Part shown: positions 1 to 8,935 of the stretch, piece by piece
Position numbering within the stretch: the stretch's first letter is position 1
Layout of the letters: each line of letters begins with the position of its first letter
From: CAVQBC01 sp963710665
GTDB lineage: Bacteria; Actinomycetota; Thermoleophilia; Solirubrobacterales; Solirubrobacteraceae
Assembly (NCBI GenBank): GCA_963710665.1
Contig: CAVQBC010000003.1
Location: 1,364,001 to 1,428,000, forward strand
Length of the DNA: 64,000 nt
Direction: 5' to 3'
Notes under the pieces: model-generated
The model's database searches: none
The model's input: only the letters and a program-made list of their open reading frames with translations
Told to the model about the DNA's origin: nothing
Program-made: the position numbers and the translations under genes

Positions 1-2
1 AC

Positions 3-2501
3 CTGGCCGAGCGGGCGCCGGTGCTCGTGGCGGTCGACGACGCGCAGTGGGCCGACCGCGACTCGCTCGGCTTCCTCGTCTACCTCGCACGCCGCCTGGA
101 CGAGCTGCCGGTGGCGCTGCTCGTCGCCGCGCGCGGGGGCGAGCCGAACGGGGCTGCCGGCGAGCTGCTCGCGGCGCTGCGCGCGCTGCCCGGCGTGGCC
201 GAGGCGGAGCCGCGCCCGCTCAGCGGCGCGGCGGTCGAGGCCGTCGTCCGCGCCGCGCTCGGCGGCGGAGCCGAGCCGGTCTTCTGCGAGGCGTGCCGGG
301 AGGTCAGCGGCGGCAACCCGTTCCTGCTGCGCGGGCTGCTCGACGACCTCGGCGCGGCGGGCGTCCGCCCGGCCGCGGACGCGGTGGAGCGCGTGCGTGG
401 GGCGACCCCGGCGGCCGTGCAGCGCAACGTGCTCCTGCGCCTCGCCGGGCTCGGGGGCGACGCCGTGGCGCTCGCGCAGGCCGTGGCCATCCTCGAGCGC
501 GATGCCGACCTCTCGGTCGCCGCCGCGCTCGCGGCCCTGGACGAGTCCGCCGCCCGGACCGCCGCCGACCGGCTCATCGACGCCCGCGTGCTCGCCCCCG
601 CGCACCCCTTGCGCTTCGCGCACCCGCTGCTGCGCGGCGCGGTCTACGCCGACCTCGGGGTGGTCCGCCGCGGCGCCGGTCACCGCCGCGCCGCCGAGCT
701 GCTCGACGAGCGCGCGCCCGACCGCGCCGCCGTCCACCTGCTGTCGACCCACCCGGCCGGCGACCCGTGGGTGATCGCCCACCTGCGGGCGCAGGCCGAG
801 CGCGCCCTCGCCCACGGCTCGGCGGGCGGCGCGCGTGTGCTGCTCGAGCGGGCGCTGTCCGAGCCGTGCAGCGGGGAGGAGCGCGCGGAGGTGCTGCTCG
901 CGCTCGGGGACGCCGAGCGCCGCGGCGGCGGCGGGCCGGTCGCCGAGCGCTTCGAGGAGGCGCTCGCGATCGCGCGCGGGCCGCGGCTGCGCACGCGGAT
1001 CGTGCGCGAGCTGGCCCACGTGCACTGGACGCGCGGCGAGGCCGACGCCATGCGCGCGCTGCTCGAGGACGCGATCCGCGCGCACCCGGCCGACGACCCC
1101 GAGACGCTGCTCGAGCTCCAGGCCGACCGCGCCGCGTTCCTGCAGATGAACGACCCCCACGCGGCGCTCGCGCCGCTGGGCCGCCTCACCGAGCGTGTCG
1201 GCCCGCGCGTCGAGCGCCTCGGCGGCGACACGCCCGTCGAGCGGCGGCTGCTCGCGACGCTGGCCTTCCACCGGGTCGTGTGGGCGCAGACCAGCGGGCC
1301 GGAGGTCGCGCGCCTGGCCGAGCGCGCCCTCGGCGGCGGACGGCTGCTCGACGACGTCGGCGCTGCCCACCCCGCCGTGCTCGCGGTGCTCTCGGTGCTG
1401 CAGTACGTCGACCGTGACGCGGACGCCGAGGCGGTGCTCGAGCCCGCCGTCGCCGCGGCGCGCGAGCGCGGCGCCGCGGCGGAGCTCGCGCTCATGCTGA
1501 CGGTGCGCTCGCGACTGAGCCTGTTCCGCGGGCTGCCCCGGGAGGCCGAGCTGGACGCTCGCGACGCGCTCGCCATCGGCGACGCGGCCGGCTTGGAGCC
1601 CGGCCGGGAGTTCGTGCTCGCCACGCTCGTCGCGGCGCTGGTCGAGCGCGCCGACCTCGACGGCGCCGAGGCCGAGCTGGCCGCCCGCGGCGCCTCCTCC
1701 GGCGAGCCCCGCACCCACGCCACCCGCTGGCTGCTGCTGCAGTCCCGCGCCCGGCTGCGACGGGCGCAGGGCCGATTCGCCGAGGCGATGGAGGACGTCG
1801 GCCGCGCCGACCGCGAGCGCAGCAGCGCGTACGGCGTGTCGCTGCTGGGGCGCGCAGAGCTCGCGCTCGGGCTGCACACCACCGGCGAGCACGCCGAGGC
1901 GCGGCGGGTCGCCGTCGACGCGGTGCGCCGCGCGACCGCGTGGGAGGTGCCGAGCACGCTCGGCATGACGCTGCGGGTGCAGGGCCTCGTCGAGGGCGGC
2001 GAGCGCGGCGTCGCGGTGCTGGCGCGCGCCGCCGAGGTGCTCGAGGGCGCGCCGCGGCGGCTGGAGCACGCGCGGGCCCTGGTCGACCTCGGCGCCGCCC
2101 TGCGGCGCGCGAACCGCCGCGCGCAGGCCCGCGAACCCCTCGAGCGCGGGATGGAGATCGCCCACCGCTGCGCGGCCACCGCCACGGTCGAGCGCGCCCA
2201 CGCTGAGCTGCTCGCGTGCGGGGCGCGCCCGCGGCGGCCGGTGCGGACGGGCGTCGAGGCGCTGACCCCGAGCGAGCTGCGCGTCGCGCGGCTCGCCGCC
2301 TCCGGGCTCACCAACCGGGAGATCGCCCAGGCCCTGTTCGTGACGCGCCCGACCGTCACGACCCACCTCGGCGCCGTCTACCGCAAGCTCGACGTCAATG
2401 CGCGCGAGCAGCTCGCCGCCGTGCTGGACCCCGGCGCCAAAGATCATCACCCCCCGTCCGATGCGAAGGCTCCCGGCGGCCGCGAAGCTGTCGTGCCATG
2501 A
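3..2501 (+). CDS. LuxR-family ATPase transcriptional regulator (5' end outside window)
   Basis: Large LuxR regulator of the MalT/LAL type, cut by the window start; the visible part is about 832 residues. The first visible residues carry a Walker B strand (LVAVDDAQWAD), so the P-loop and N-terminus lie upstream. The middle is a long alanine/leucine/arginine-rich helical region typical of TPR-like sensor domains. The last 70 residues hold a LuxR helix-turn-helix (LTPSELRVARLAASGLTNRE, then IAQALFVTRPTVTTHLGAVY). Such proteins bind ATP and an unknown ligand and then activate nearby promoters. Its stop codon overlaps the next start (ATGA), so the PaaK-like gene is translationally coupled and a possible target. 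The ligand is not predictable from the sequence. Confidence 0.9.
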   Translation: MAERAPVLVAVDDAQWADRDSLGFLVYLARRLDELPVALLVAARGGEPNGAAGELLAALRALPGVAEAEPRPLSGAAVEAVVRAALGGGAEPVFCEACREVSGGNPFLLRGLLDDLGAAGVRPAADAVERVRGATPAAVQRNVLLRLAGLGGDAVALAQAVAILERDADLSVAAALAALDESAARTAADRLIDARVLAPAHPLRFAHPLLRGAVYADLGVVRRGAGHRRAAELLDERAPDRAAVHLLSTHPAGDPWVIAHLRAQAERALAHGSAGGARVLLERALSEPCSGEERAEVLLALGDAERRGGGGPVAERFEEALAIARGPRLRTRIVRELAHVHWTRGEADAMRALLEDAIRAHPADDPETLLELQADRAAFLQMNDPHAALAPLGRLTERVGPRVERLGGDTPVERRLLATLAFHRVVWAQTSGPEVARLAERALGGGRLLDDVGAAHPAVLAVLSVLQYVDRDADAEAVLEPAVAAARERGAAAELALMLTVRSRLSLFRGLPREAELDARDALAIGDAAGLEPGREFVLATLVAALVERADLDGAEAELAARGASSGEPRTHATRWLLLQSRARLRRAQGRFAEAMEDVGRADRERSSAYGVSLLGRAELALGLHTTGEHAEARRVAVDAVRRATAWEVPSTLGMTLRVQGLVEGGERGVAVLARAAEVLEGAPRRLEHARALVDLGAALRRANRRAQAREPLERGMEIAHRCAATATVERAHAELLACGARPRRPVRTGVEALTPSELRVARLAASGLTNREIAQALFVTRPTVTTHLGAVYRKLDVNAREQLAAVLDPGAKDHHPPSDAKAPGGREAVVP

Positions 2502-3917
2502 GCACCACTGCCACCTCCGCCGAGCGCCTCGCCGACGCCGGCCGCGCGCTCCGGCTCGCCCGCGAGCTCGGCCGGCGGGAGACCTGGCCGCCCGAGCGCC
2601 TCGCCGGCCATCGCCAGGCGCGCCTCGACGCGCTGGTGCGCCACGCCGCCGCCCACTCGCCGTACTACCGCGCGCGCCTCGCCGGCCTGCCCGCCCACGG
2701 GCCGGTGCGGCTCGCCGACCTGCCGGTGCTCGACAAGCCCGCGATGATGGCCCACTTCGACGAGCTCGTGACCGATCCGCGCCTGCGGCGCGACGCGCTG
2801 CTCGAGCACCTCGACGGGCTCACGCACGACGCCCTTCACCTCGGCGAGTACCGCGCGATGACCACCAGCGGGTCGTCTGGCCAGAAGGGCCTGTACGTCT
2901 ACGACCGGGCCGCCTGGCGGGTGATCCTCGCCCAGTTCTTCCGCTTCAACGCGATCGCCGGCATCCGCCCCAGGCTGCCGCGCCTGCGGATCGCCTCGGT
3001 CGGCGGCGGCGCGCCCACCCACATGAGCCGCCGCGGCGCCGAGAGCGTCGCCATCGGCCTCCATCGCGTGCTCGGGCTCGCGGTGACGATGCCGCTCGAG
3101 CGCATCGTCGCCGCGCTCAACGCCTTCCGGCCCGACTACCTCACCGTGTTCCCGTCGATGGCGGCGCTGCTGGCGGCCGAGCAGCAGGCGGGGCGCCTGC
3201 ACATCGCGCCCGCGACGATCTCGACCATGAGCGAGCTGCGCACGCCGGAGGTCACGGCGCGCATCGAGGAGGCGTTCGGCGTACGGCCGTTCGACCTCTA
3301 CGCGACCACCGAGGGGCTGTGGGGCTGCGACTGCCCCCACCACGCCGGCGTGCACCTGTTCGACGACCTCACGCTGGTGGAGAACGTCGGCGACGACGGC
3401 CGTCCCGTGCCGCCCGGCGAGCCGGGCGCCAGGCTGCTCATCACGAACCTCTTCAACCTCGTCCAGCCGCTGATCCGCTTCGAGGTCTCGGACGTCGTGA
3501 CGCTCGATCCCGAGCCGTGCCCGTGCGGGCGTACCCTGCCGCGCGTGCGCTCCCTCGAGGGCCGCGCCGACGACGTCCTGCACCTCCCCGCGGCCGCCGG
3601 CGGCCGCGTGGCCGTCCTTCCGCTGCAGTTCGGGCTCGTCACCGCCGATCGCGGCGTGCGCGAGTTCCAGGTCGTCCAGCGCGGCGACCGGCTCAGGCTG
3701 CGGGTCGCGCTGGCCGACGACGCGCCCGTGGCCCACACCACCGGCCGGCTGTGCGACCGCGTCACCGCGCGGCTGCGCGAGCTCGGGGTCGCCGACCCGC
3801 AGCGTCGACGTCGAGACCGTCGCCGCGCTCGAGCGCCCTCCGTCGGGCAAGCTGCAGATCGTGGTGGCCGATCGCCGCGCCGCCCCGGAGCCGCCGCGCG
3901 CGCCGGCGCCCGCCTAG
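2498..3917 (+). CDS. PaaK-like phenylacetate-CoA ligase family protein, frameshifted near its 3' end
   Basis: AMP-forming acyl/aryl-CoA ligase of the PaaK family. The start ATG overlaps the LuxR stop (ATGA). Visible motifs are the phosphate-binding loop TTSGSSGQKG, the adenylate motif YATTEGLWGCDC, and the C-terminal CPCGRTLPRVRSLEGRADDV signature. Around base 3800 the frame breaks after LRELGVADP: the uninterrupted frame becomes arginine-rich nonsense, whereas the +1 frame continues naturally (VDVETVAALERPPSGKLQIV) to a TAG at 3915-3917. One extra C in the CCCGC run explains this. The stop shares a CTAG with the convergent KaiC-like gene. The substrate is unknown; these ligases activate aromatic or other carboxylates. 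Sequencing error and a real frameshift are both possible. Confidence 0.8.
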
Positions 3918-5305
3918 GGGTGGTTGCGGGCGACCGGATCGCCGAGCACGATCCCGCCCGGAGTGATGTCGAACTCGCGGACCTCGGGGTCGTGGGCGCT
4001 CGCACGTGACTTGAGGACGGTCACGGTGCGGAGGAGGCGCGAGCTCGCGCGTAGGTACTGCAGCAGGATGACGTTGTCGGAGAGGTGGGAGATCCCGTAC
4101 TCGGCGAGGCGGCCGACGTCGAAGAGGTCCGGGATCTCGCTGGTCATGATGGGGCTGATGCCCGCCCGCGAGAGGCGTTGCGTGAGCGAGTAGACGAACT
4201 CGCGGAAGCGCACGGGATCGGGGGTCGCGTACTGCAGGTCGCTCAGGCTGTCGATCATGACGCGCGTCGCGCCGGTGGCCTCGACGACGTCGAGCAGGTC
4301 GTACACCCATTCGTCGATGTAGACGTCGTTGGGAGACCGGTACATGACGGTCACCCCCTCGTCCTCCAGCGACCAGCCGAATCCGCCGACGACCTTCTCC
4401 AGCTGGACCGGGTTCTCCTGGAGGCTCGCGATCACGCCGGGCTCGCCGTGCGTGGCGCCGCTGAAGATGAAGTGGAGTCCCATCAGCGTCTTGCCGGCGC
4501 CGGACGGCCCGGCGACGAGCGTGGAGCTGCCGGGCCCGTAGCCCTCGGCGAGCATCCGGTCGAGCGGCGCGATGCCGGTCGAGATCCGCTCGGCGCTCAG
4601 CCGGTACTCGTCCTCCCTGAGGTGGTCGGCGAGCCTGGGGAAGACCTTGATGCCGTCGCCGGAGAGCCGGTACGTGTGACGTCCCGACCGGAAGTCGCTC
4701 CCGCGCAGCTTGGTCACCTGGATCAGGCGCAGGGTGCGCTCGTTCGCACGCTCCGTCGCGAGCGAGATGATCCCGTCGGCCACGGCGAACTCCGGCGCCG
4801 AGCGGGCCTCGTCCTGGCCGTACTCCCCGATCCAGAAGGTGGTGGCGGGGAAGGCCGTGAGCAGCGCGGCGAGGTCGTGCAGGAAGCGCCGGAACCCGCG
4901 CGCGTCCTCGGCGAACGCCGCCAGCGCCTTGAAGCTGTCGATCACGATGATCCCCGGCCGGTGCTCCTTGATCAGCGAGGCGATCCGCTCCGTGACGCCC
5001 GCGAGCCCGCCATCGCCGGCCACGATCCGGCCGAGGTCCTCGTAGTAGATCGACCGGCCGATCGCGTGGTTGTCGAAGAAGCTGAGCGTCTGGGCGTAGC
5101 GGAGGATCTTCTCGAACGGCTCGGAGACCGTGGACAGGTAGATCGCGGGGCGCTCCTCTTTCGCGCCGGCGAACATGAACTGCTGGCAGAGCAGCGTCTT
5201 TCCCGAGCCCGGCAGCCCCATGATCAGGTTGATGCCGTTCACCGGCAGGCCGCCGCCGAGGATCAGGTCGAGCCCCTCGTCGCCGCTCGTGATGCGCTCG
5301 TCCAC
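3914..5305 (-). CDS. KaiC-like two-domain RecA-fold ATPase
   Basis: 463-residue protein with two KaiC/RadA-type ATPase domains. The first P-loop is GLPGSGKT (residues 30-37) with Walker B IIVIDS (119-124); the second is GPSGAGKT (266-273) with Walker B RVMIDS. This is the layout of the KaiC family, but there is no KaiA or KaiB gene nearby. Circadian function is therefore not implied; bacterial relatives mostly act in poorly understood signalling. The GTG start overlaps the TAG stop of the MerR/receiver gene by one base, so the two are one transcription unit. The stop overlaps that of the convergent PaaK-like gene within CTAG. Confident about family, not about role. Confidence 0.9.
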   Translation of the reverse strand: MDERITSGDEGLDLILGGGLPVNGINLIMGLPGSGKTLLCQQFMFAGAKEERPAIYLSTVSEPFEKILRYAQTLSFFDNHAIGRSIYYEDLGRIVAGDGGLAGVTERIASLIKEHRPGIIVIDSFKALAAFAEDARGFRRFLHDLAALLTAFPATTFWIGEYGQDEARSAPEFAVADGIISLATERANERTLRLIQVTKLRGSDFRSGRHTYRLSGDGIKVFPRLADHLREDEYRLSAERISTGIAPLDRMLAEGYGPGSSTLVAGPSGAGKTLMGLHFIFSGATHGEPGVIASLQENPVQLEKVVGGFGWSLEDEGVTVMYRSPNDVYIDEWVYDLLDVVEATGATRVMIDSLSDLQYATPDPVRFREFVYSLTQRLSRAGISPIMTSEIPDLFDVGRLAEYGISHLSDNVILLQYLRASSRLLRTVTVLKSRASAHDPEVREFDITPGGIVLGDPVARNHP

Positions 5306-5979
5306 TAGCCCGGATCCTGTCCGCGGCTGGCGACGAGCGCGCTCACGCCGAGGAGGTCCTTGACGGTCGAGACGAGCTCGAGCGGGTCGAAGGGCTTCTG
5401 CAGGAAGGCGTCCGCGCCCGCCGCCAGCGCGTCGTCGCGGGCCTGGAGAGCGGAGACGGCGAGCACGGCCCCCGCATCGAGCTGCTTCAGACGCCGGCAC
5501 AGGTCGGCGCCCCGGCCTCCGGAGATCATCAGCTCCACGATCGCGAGCTGGGGCCGGCGCTCGAGCCAGCGCTCCTCGGCGTCGTCGGCCGCCAGGGCGA
5601 GCTCGACCTCGTAGCCCTCGGTGCGCAGGAAGAACTGCGCCAGGTCGGCCGCAGCCGGATCGCGTTCCGCGAGCAGCACGAGCAACCGCGTGCCGGCGCC
5701 GTCGGCCTTGTGCGGCGAGGGAGCGCCGGCCTCGTCCTGCTCGGCGACGAGGCGGTGCGCGTCGGCAGCCGAGAGGCCTCGCGAGATCTCGGCCGCGACG
5801 AACCGGAGCCGCTCCACCTGGTCCCGGGAGTAGAGCCGCTGTCCCCCGGCGCTCCGCTCGGGGACGATCGTCGCGTAGCGCTCCTCCCAGTTGCGGATCG
5901 TCGCAACAGGAATGCCCAGCATGCGAGCCACGGCTCCGATGCTGTAGACGCCGCGGCTCCCGCCGGCTCCATCAGCCAC
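5305..5979 (-). CDS. MerR-type DNA-binding protein with C-terminal pseudo-receiver domain
   Basis: 224 residues in two parts. Residues about 10-75 are a MerR/CarA-like winged helix (YSIGAVARMLGIPVATIRNW, then ERSAGGQRLYSRDQVERLRF). Residues about 98-215 are a CheY-like receiver. The receiver keeps an acidic pocket (E105/D107), a serine at the switch position (S176) and the KP lysine (K195). The phospho-acceptor aspartate is replaced by glutamate (E149 in AIVELMISGG), so classical phosphorylation is unlikely and the domain may be locked. The GTG start at 5979 lies 8 bases after a TAGCAT -10 box, suggesting a leaderless mRNA. It is coupled to the KaiC-like gene and probably controls that unit or its own divergent region. 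Confidence 0.88.
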   Translation of the reverse strand: MADGAGGSRGVYSIGAVARMLGIPVATIRNWEERYATIVPERSAGGQRLYSRDQVERLRFVAAEISRGLSAADAHRLVAEQDEAGAPSPHKADGAGTRLLVLLAERDPAAADLAQFFLRTEGYEVELALAADDAEERWLERRPQLAIVELMISGGRGADLCRRLKQLDAGAVLAVSALQARDDALAAGADAFLQKPFDPLELVSTVKDLLGVSALVASRGQDPG

Positions 5980-6094
5980 AATTCGGGATGCTAACCCATG
6001 GCGGCGAGTGCCGCGCAGGCTTTGATGCGCACCTGATGAGAGTCCGAGGGGGATATCTCTTCACAGGCTCATCATCGTCTGGTACGGTCGCCCG

Positions 6095-6517
6095 GTGAGC
6101 CAAGCCCAGGCCATCATGGCACCGGACCCTCCCGCATGGCGGGGTGGCTGGCTGAAGGTCGGAGGCGACCATCCGGCGGCCGGGACGATCGGGGCGGCCG
6201 AGCTCGAGCCGTTCGCCGTCGACGTCCGGCGGCACGACGACGTCGTGATCGTGCGGCCCCGCTACGAGCTCGACCTCGCCACCGTGGAGACGCTCCGAGC
6301 AGCGCTGAACGATGTCAACGGCGCCGCGCGCCTGGTGCTCGACATGCGGGATCTGTCCTTCATCGACTCGACAGGCGTGCACCTCCTCATCGAGCTCGAC
6401 CAGCGCGCCAGGCGCGAGGGGTTCGAGCTCAGCCTGGTCGCGCCCGCGCCTCCGGGCGACCGGGCGATCCAGATCTGCGGGCTCGACAAGGTGCTCCCTT
6501 TCGTGGACGCCGCCTAG
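6095..6517 (+). CDS. STAS-domain anti-sigma factor antagonist
   Basis: 140-residue protein with a single STAS domain from about residue 40. The conserved loop is LSFIDSTGVHLLIE, with S92 in the position that anti-sigma kinases phosphorylate in the SpoIIAA/RsbV family. Unphosphorylated family members bind the anti-sigma factor and release a sigma factor. No anti-sigma kinase or sigma factor lies in the window, so the partner is unknown. The GTG start lies 6 bases after a TACGGT -10 box. It is divergent from the MerR/receiver-KaiC unit. Its TAG stop shares a CTAG with the convergent kynU stop. The first 40 residues are a proline/glycine-rich extension of unclear role. Confidence 0.9.
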   Translation: MSQAQAIMAPDPPAWRGGWLKVGGDHPAAGTIGAAELEPFAVDVRRHDDVVIVRPRYELDLATVETLRAALNDVNGAARLVLDMRDLSFIDSTGVHLLIELDQRARREGFELSLVAPAPPGDRAIQICGLDKVLPFVDAA

Positions 6518-7776
6518 GTGACGCGGGCGGGCGGGGCGGCGATCTGCCGGTGCTCGCCGCGCTCGACCACGTCCCGTAGGCGGTCCAGCGCGTCCCAGAC
6601 GTCGACGAAGCGCGTGTAGAGCGGGGCGAAGCCGAGGCGGACGGCGTCCGGCGCGCGGAAGTCGGTGACCACGGCGGCGCGCTCGTCCAGCGCGCGGCAG
6701 ATCGGCCAGGCATCGGCGTGGCGCAGCGCGATATGCGAGCCGCGGCGGGCGGCCTCGCGCGGAGAGCCGAGCTCGAACCCCATAGGGGCGAGCCACTCGT
6801 CGTACAGCGCCACCGCGAGCTCGCCGAGCGCGACCGACTTCGCCCGCAGCGCGTCGACGCCCGCCTCGGCGGTCATCCGCGCCGACTCCTCGATGGCGGC
6901 GAGCCCGAGCACCGGCGGGGTCCCCGCCAGGAAGCGCCGGGCGTCCGGCTCCGGGTCGTAGTCGCGGTCCATCGCGAACTGCTCGCGCTGGGCGAACCAG
7001 CCCCGGATCGGCGAGCGCAGCATCTCGTGGAGCTTCTCGGCGACGTAGAGGAACGCCGGCGCGCCCGGGCCGGCGTTCAGGTACTTGTAGGTGCAGCCCG
7101 CCGCCAGCTCGACGCCCGCCGCGTTGAGGTCGACCGGCACGACGCCCGCCGAGTGCGAGAGGTCCCACACGAGGTGCGTGTCGAGCTCGCGCGCCGCGGC
7201 GGTGATGGCGGGCAGGTCGGCGAGCGCGCCGGAGCGGTAGCCGACGTGCGAGAGCACCATGAGGGCGACGTCGCCGGACCCGCAGGCGCGCTCGATGTCC
7301 TCGACCGTGGGACCCTCGACCGGGTCGCTCGTGAAGGTCCGCAGCTCGAGGCCGCGCTGGGCGGCGAGACCCTGGAGCACGTAGCGGTCGGTCGGGAACT
7401 CCGCGGCGTCGACCAGCAGCACGCCCGACGCGCTCAGCCACTTGGCGTCCAGCGCCGCGGCGCACAGCTTGAAGAGGTTGACCGTGGTCGAGTCGGTGAC
7501 GACGACCTCGCCGGGGCGCGCGCCGAGCACGCCCTCCGCCAGCAGGTCGCCCGCGCGGGCGGGCCCGTCGATCCAGTCCGGCCAGGCGCCGACGAGCCGC
7601 TCGCCCCACTCCTCCACGACCGCCGCCAGCCGGTCGCGCGTCGCGACCGGCAGCCGGCCGAGCGAGTTGCCGTCGAGGTAGATGCGCTCCTCGTCGCCCA
7701 GCACGAAGCGGGCGCGGAAGCCCGCCAGCGGGTCCTCGGCGTCGAGAGCCTCGGCGTCGGGGCGCGTCGCGCTCAT
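6514..7776 (-). CDS. kynU: Kynureninase
   Basis: 420-residue fold-type I PLP enzyme that cleaves kynurenine (or 3-hydroxykynurenine) to anthranilate (or 3-hydroxyanthranilate) and alanine in tryptophan catabolism. Features seen are the N-terminal IYLDGNSLGRLP, the substrate-loop DSTTVNLFKL, DLSHSAGVVPVDLN with the PLP-binding aspartate, and the Schiff-base lysine K231 in GCTYKYLNAGPG. Length matches the family. The ATG at 7776 was chosen because MSATRPD precedes the conserved region by a normal distance; an upstream start adding MVGG is possible. A formamidase-like hydrolase and an aminotransferase lie just beyond on the same strand, supporting a kynurenine pathway group. Tryptophan 2,3-dioxygenase is not in the window. 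Confidence 0.95.
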   Translation of the reverse strand: MSATRPDAEALDAEDPLAGFRARFVLGDEERIYLDGNSLGRLPVATRDRLAAVVEEWGERLVGAWPDWIDGPARAGDLLAEGVLGARPGEVVVTDSTTVNLFKLCAAALDAKWLSASGVLLVDAAEFPTDRYVLQGLAAQRGLELRTFTSDPVEGPTVEDIERACGSGDVALMVLSHVGYRSGALADLPAITAAARELDTHLVWDLSHSAGVVPVDLNAAGVELAAGCTYKYLNAGPGAPAFLYVAEKLHEMLRSPIRGWFAQREQFAMDRDYDPEPDARRFLAGTPPVLGLAAIEESARMTAEAGVDALRAKSVALGELAVALYDEWLAPMGFELGSPREAARRGSHIALRHADAWPICRALDERAAVVTDFRAPDAVRLGFAPLYTRFVDVWDALDRLRDVVERGEHRQIAAPPARVT

Positions 7777-7827
7777 GCCCCCCACCATGACATGGGCCCC
7801 GGAGGTCGGTCGCGTAGGCTGCCACGC

Positions 7828-8145
7828 GTGAGCGTCGTCAAGGTCAACGCGATCACGGTGCCCCGCGAGCGCTTCGGCGAGTTCGAGCGCCGGTTCGGTG
7901 CGCGCGCGGGCAGGGTCTCGGCCGCGCCCGGCTTCGAGGGCTTCGAGCTGCTGCGACCCAGCGACGAGCGCGAGGTGTGCCTGGTGCTCACGCGCTGGCG
8001 GTCGGAGGAGGATTTCCTGGCCTGGGTCGCGAGCCCGGACTTCGCGGCCGGCCACGCGCAGCACCGCGAGGAGGGGCCGGTCGGGACGGCCAGCGAGCTG
8101 TGGTCCTTCGACGTGCTCGAGCGCGAGGAGCCGCCGCCCGCGTGA
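7828..8145 (+). CDS. ABM-fold monooxygenase, MhuD-like heme-degrading candidate
   Basis: 105-residue antibiotic-biosynthesis-monooxygenase (ferredoxin-like) fold. The residues known to matter in mycobacterial MhuD are nearly all in register: Asn7 (VKVN), Trp66 (LAWV) and a histidine at position 76 (FAAGHAQH). This suggests oxidative heme cleavage for iron recovery. Other ABM proteins have different substrates, so this is a family-level inference. The GTG start lies 7 bases after TAGGCT, consistent with leaderless expression. It sits between convergent kynurenine-pathway genes; tryptophan dioxygenase is a heme enzyme, but no functional link can be seen here. Confidence 0.88.
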   Translation: MSVVKVNAITVPRERFGEFERRFGARAGRVSAAPGFEGFELLRPSDEREVCLVLTRWRSEEDFLAWVASPDFAAGHAQHREEGPVGTASELWSFDVLEREEPPPA

Positions 8146-8161
8146 CCCCGCGGCGCTCGCG

Positions 8162-8935
8162 TCAGCGATCCAACCAGTCGACCACCGCGCGCCACACCCG
8201 CGAGTCCGGCTCGAGGTGCTCGGCGTGGCCCTCGCCGGACACGACCACGAGCTCGCACTCGTCCCCCGCGGCTTCGGCCGCCGCCGCGAACGCCTGCGAC
8301 ATCTCCACCGGCACGTTGCCGTCCCGGTCGCCGTGGACGAGCAGCAGCGGGACGCCGAGCGGAAGGCGGCGCCGCGGCGAGGCGAGCTCGTAGCGCTCGG
8401 GCTGCTCGTCCGGCGAGCCGCCGAGCAGCTCGTGCACGGCGGCGTCGGAGAGGCGCAGCCGCGAGGCCTCGTCGAGGTCGACGACGCCCGCCTGCGCGAC
8501 CGCCGCGACCGGGCGCACCCGCGGCCCCGCGCCCGGCGCGCCGTCCGGCAGCCCCGCACGGCCCGCCGCCCACAGCGCCAGGTGGCCGCCCGCGGAGTGC
8601 CCGACGATCACGACGCGCCCGAGGTCGAGCCGCTCGTCGCCCGTCCCGCCGAGCGCGTCGACGGCGGCCGCCACGTCCTCGAAGGTGGCCGGCCAGCCGC
8701 CGCCGTCGCCCACCCGCCGGTACTCGACGTTCCACACCGCGAACCCGCGCTCGCACAGGTCGCCGGCCACCTGCCACTGCAGCGTGCGGTCGTACTGCGC
8801 CCGCCAGAAGCCGCCGTGCACGAGCACGACGACGGGATACGGACCCGCCCGCCCCGGGGATCTCGTCTTCGTCACGAACAGCTCGCAGAACTGCGAGCTC
8901 CCCGGGCCGTAGGCGACGCGCTCAGGCAGTCGCAA
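8162..8935 (-). CDS. Alpha/beta hydrolase, kynurenine-formamidase-like
   Basis: 257-residue alpha/beta hydrolase. It has the HGGFW oxyanion motif (H40-W44) typical of arylformamidase and carboxylesterase-type relatives, the nucleophile elbow GHSAGG with S114, a late aspartate in LLVHGDRDGNVP and the catalytic histidine in GEGHAEHLEP. Next to kynU, the likely reaction is hydrolysis of N-formylkynurenine to kynurenine, but the family includes general esterases. The TTG at 8935 overlaps the end of the upstream aminotransferase by 14 bases, so the two are in one operon. The TTG start is the least certain part. Confidence 0.8.
   Translation of the reverse strand: MRLPERVAYGPGSSQFCELFVTKTRSPGRAGPYPVVVLVHGGFWRAQYDRTLQWQVAGDLCERGFAVWNVEYRRVGDGGGWPATFEDVAAAVDALGGTGDERLDLGRVVIVGHSAGGHLALWAAGRAGLPDGAPGAGPRVRPVAAVAQAGVVDLDEASRLRLSDAAVHELLGGSPDEQPERYELASPRRRLPLGVPLLLVHGDRDGNVPVEMSQAFAAAAEAAGDECELVVVSGEGHAEHLEPDSRVWRAVVDWLDR

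Noticed and set aside
680..2359. Long antisense ORF in the LuxR gene
   Set aside because: Ser/Arg/Ala-rich composition typical of a shadow frame in very high-GC DNA; the plus-strand frame has clear domains.
3914..5305. Circadian clock locus
   Set aside because: KaiC-like ATPase only; no kaiA, kaiB, sasA or rpaA in the window.
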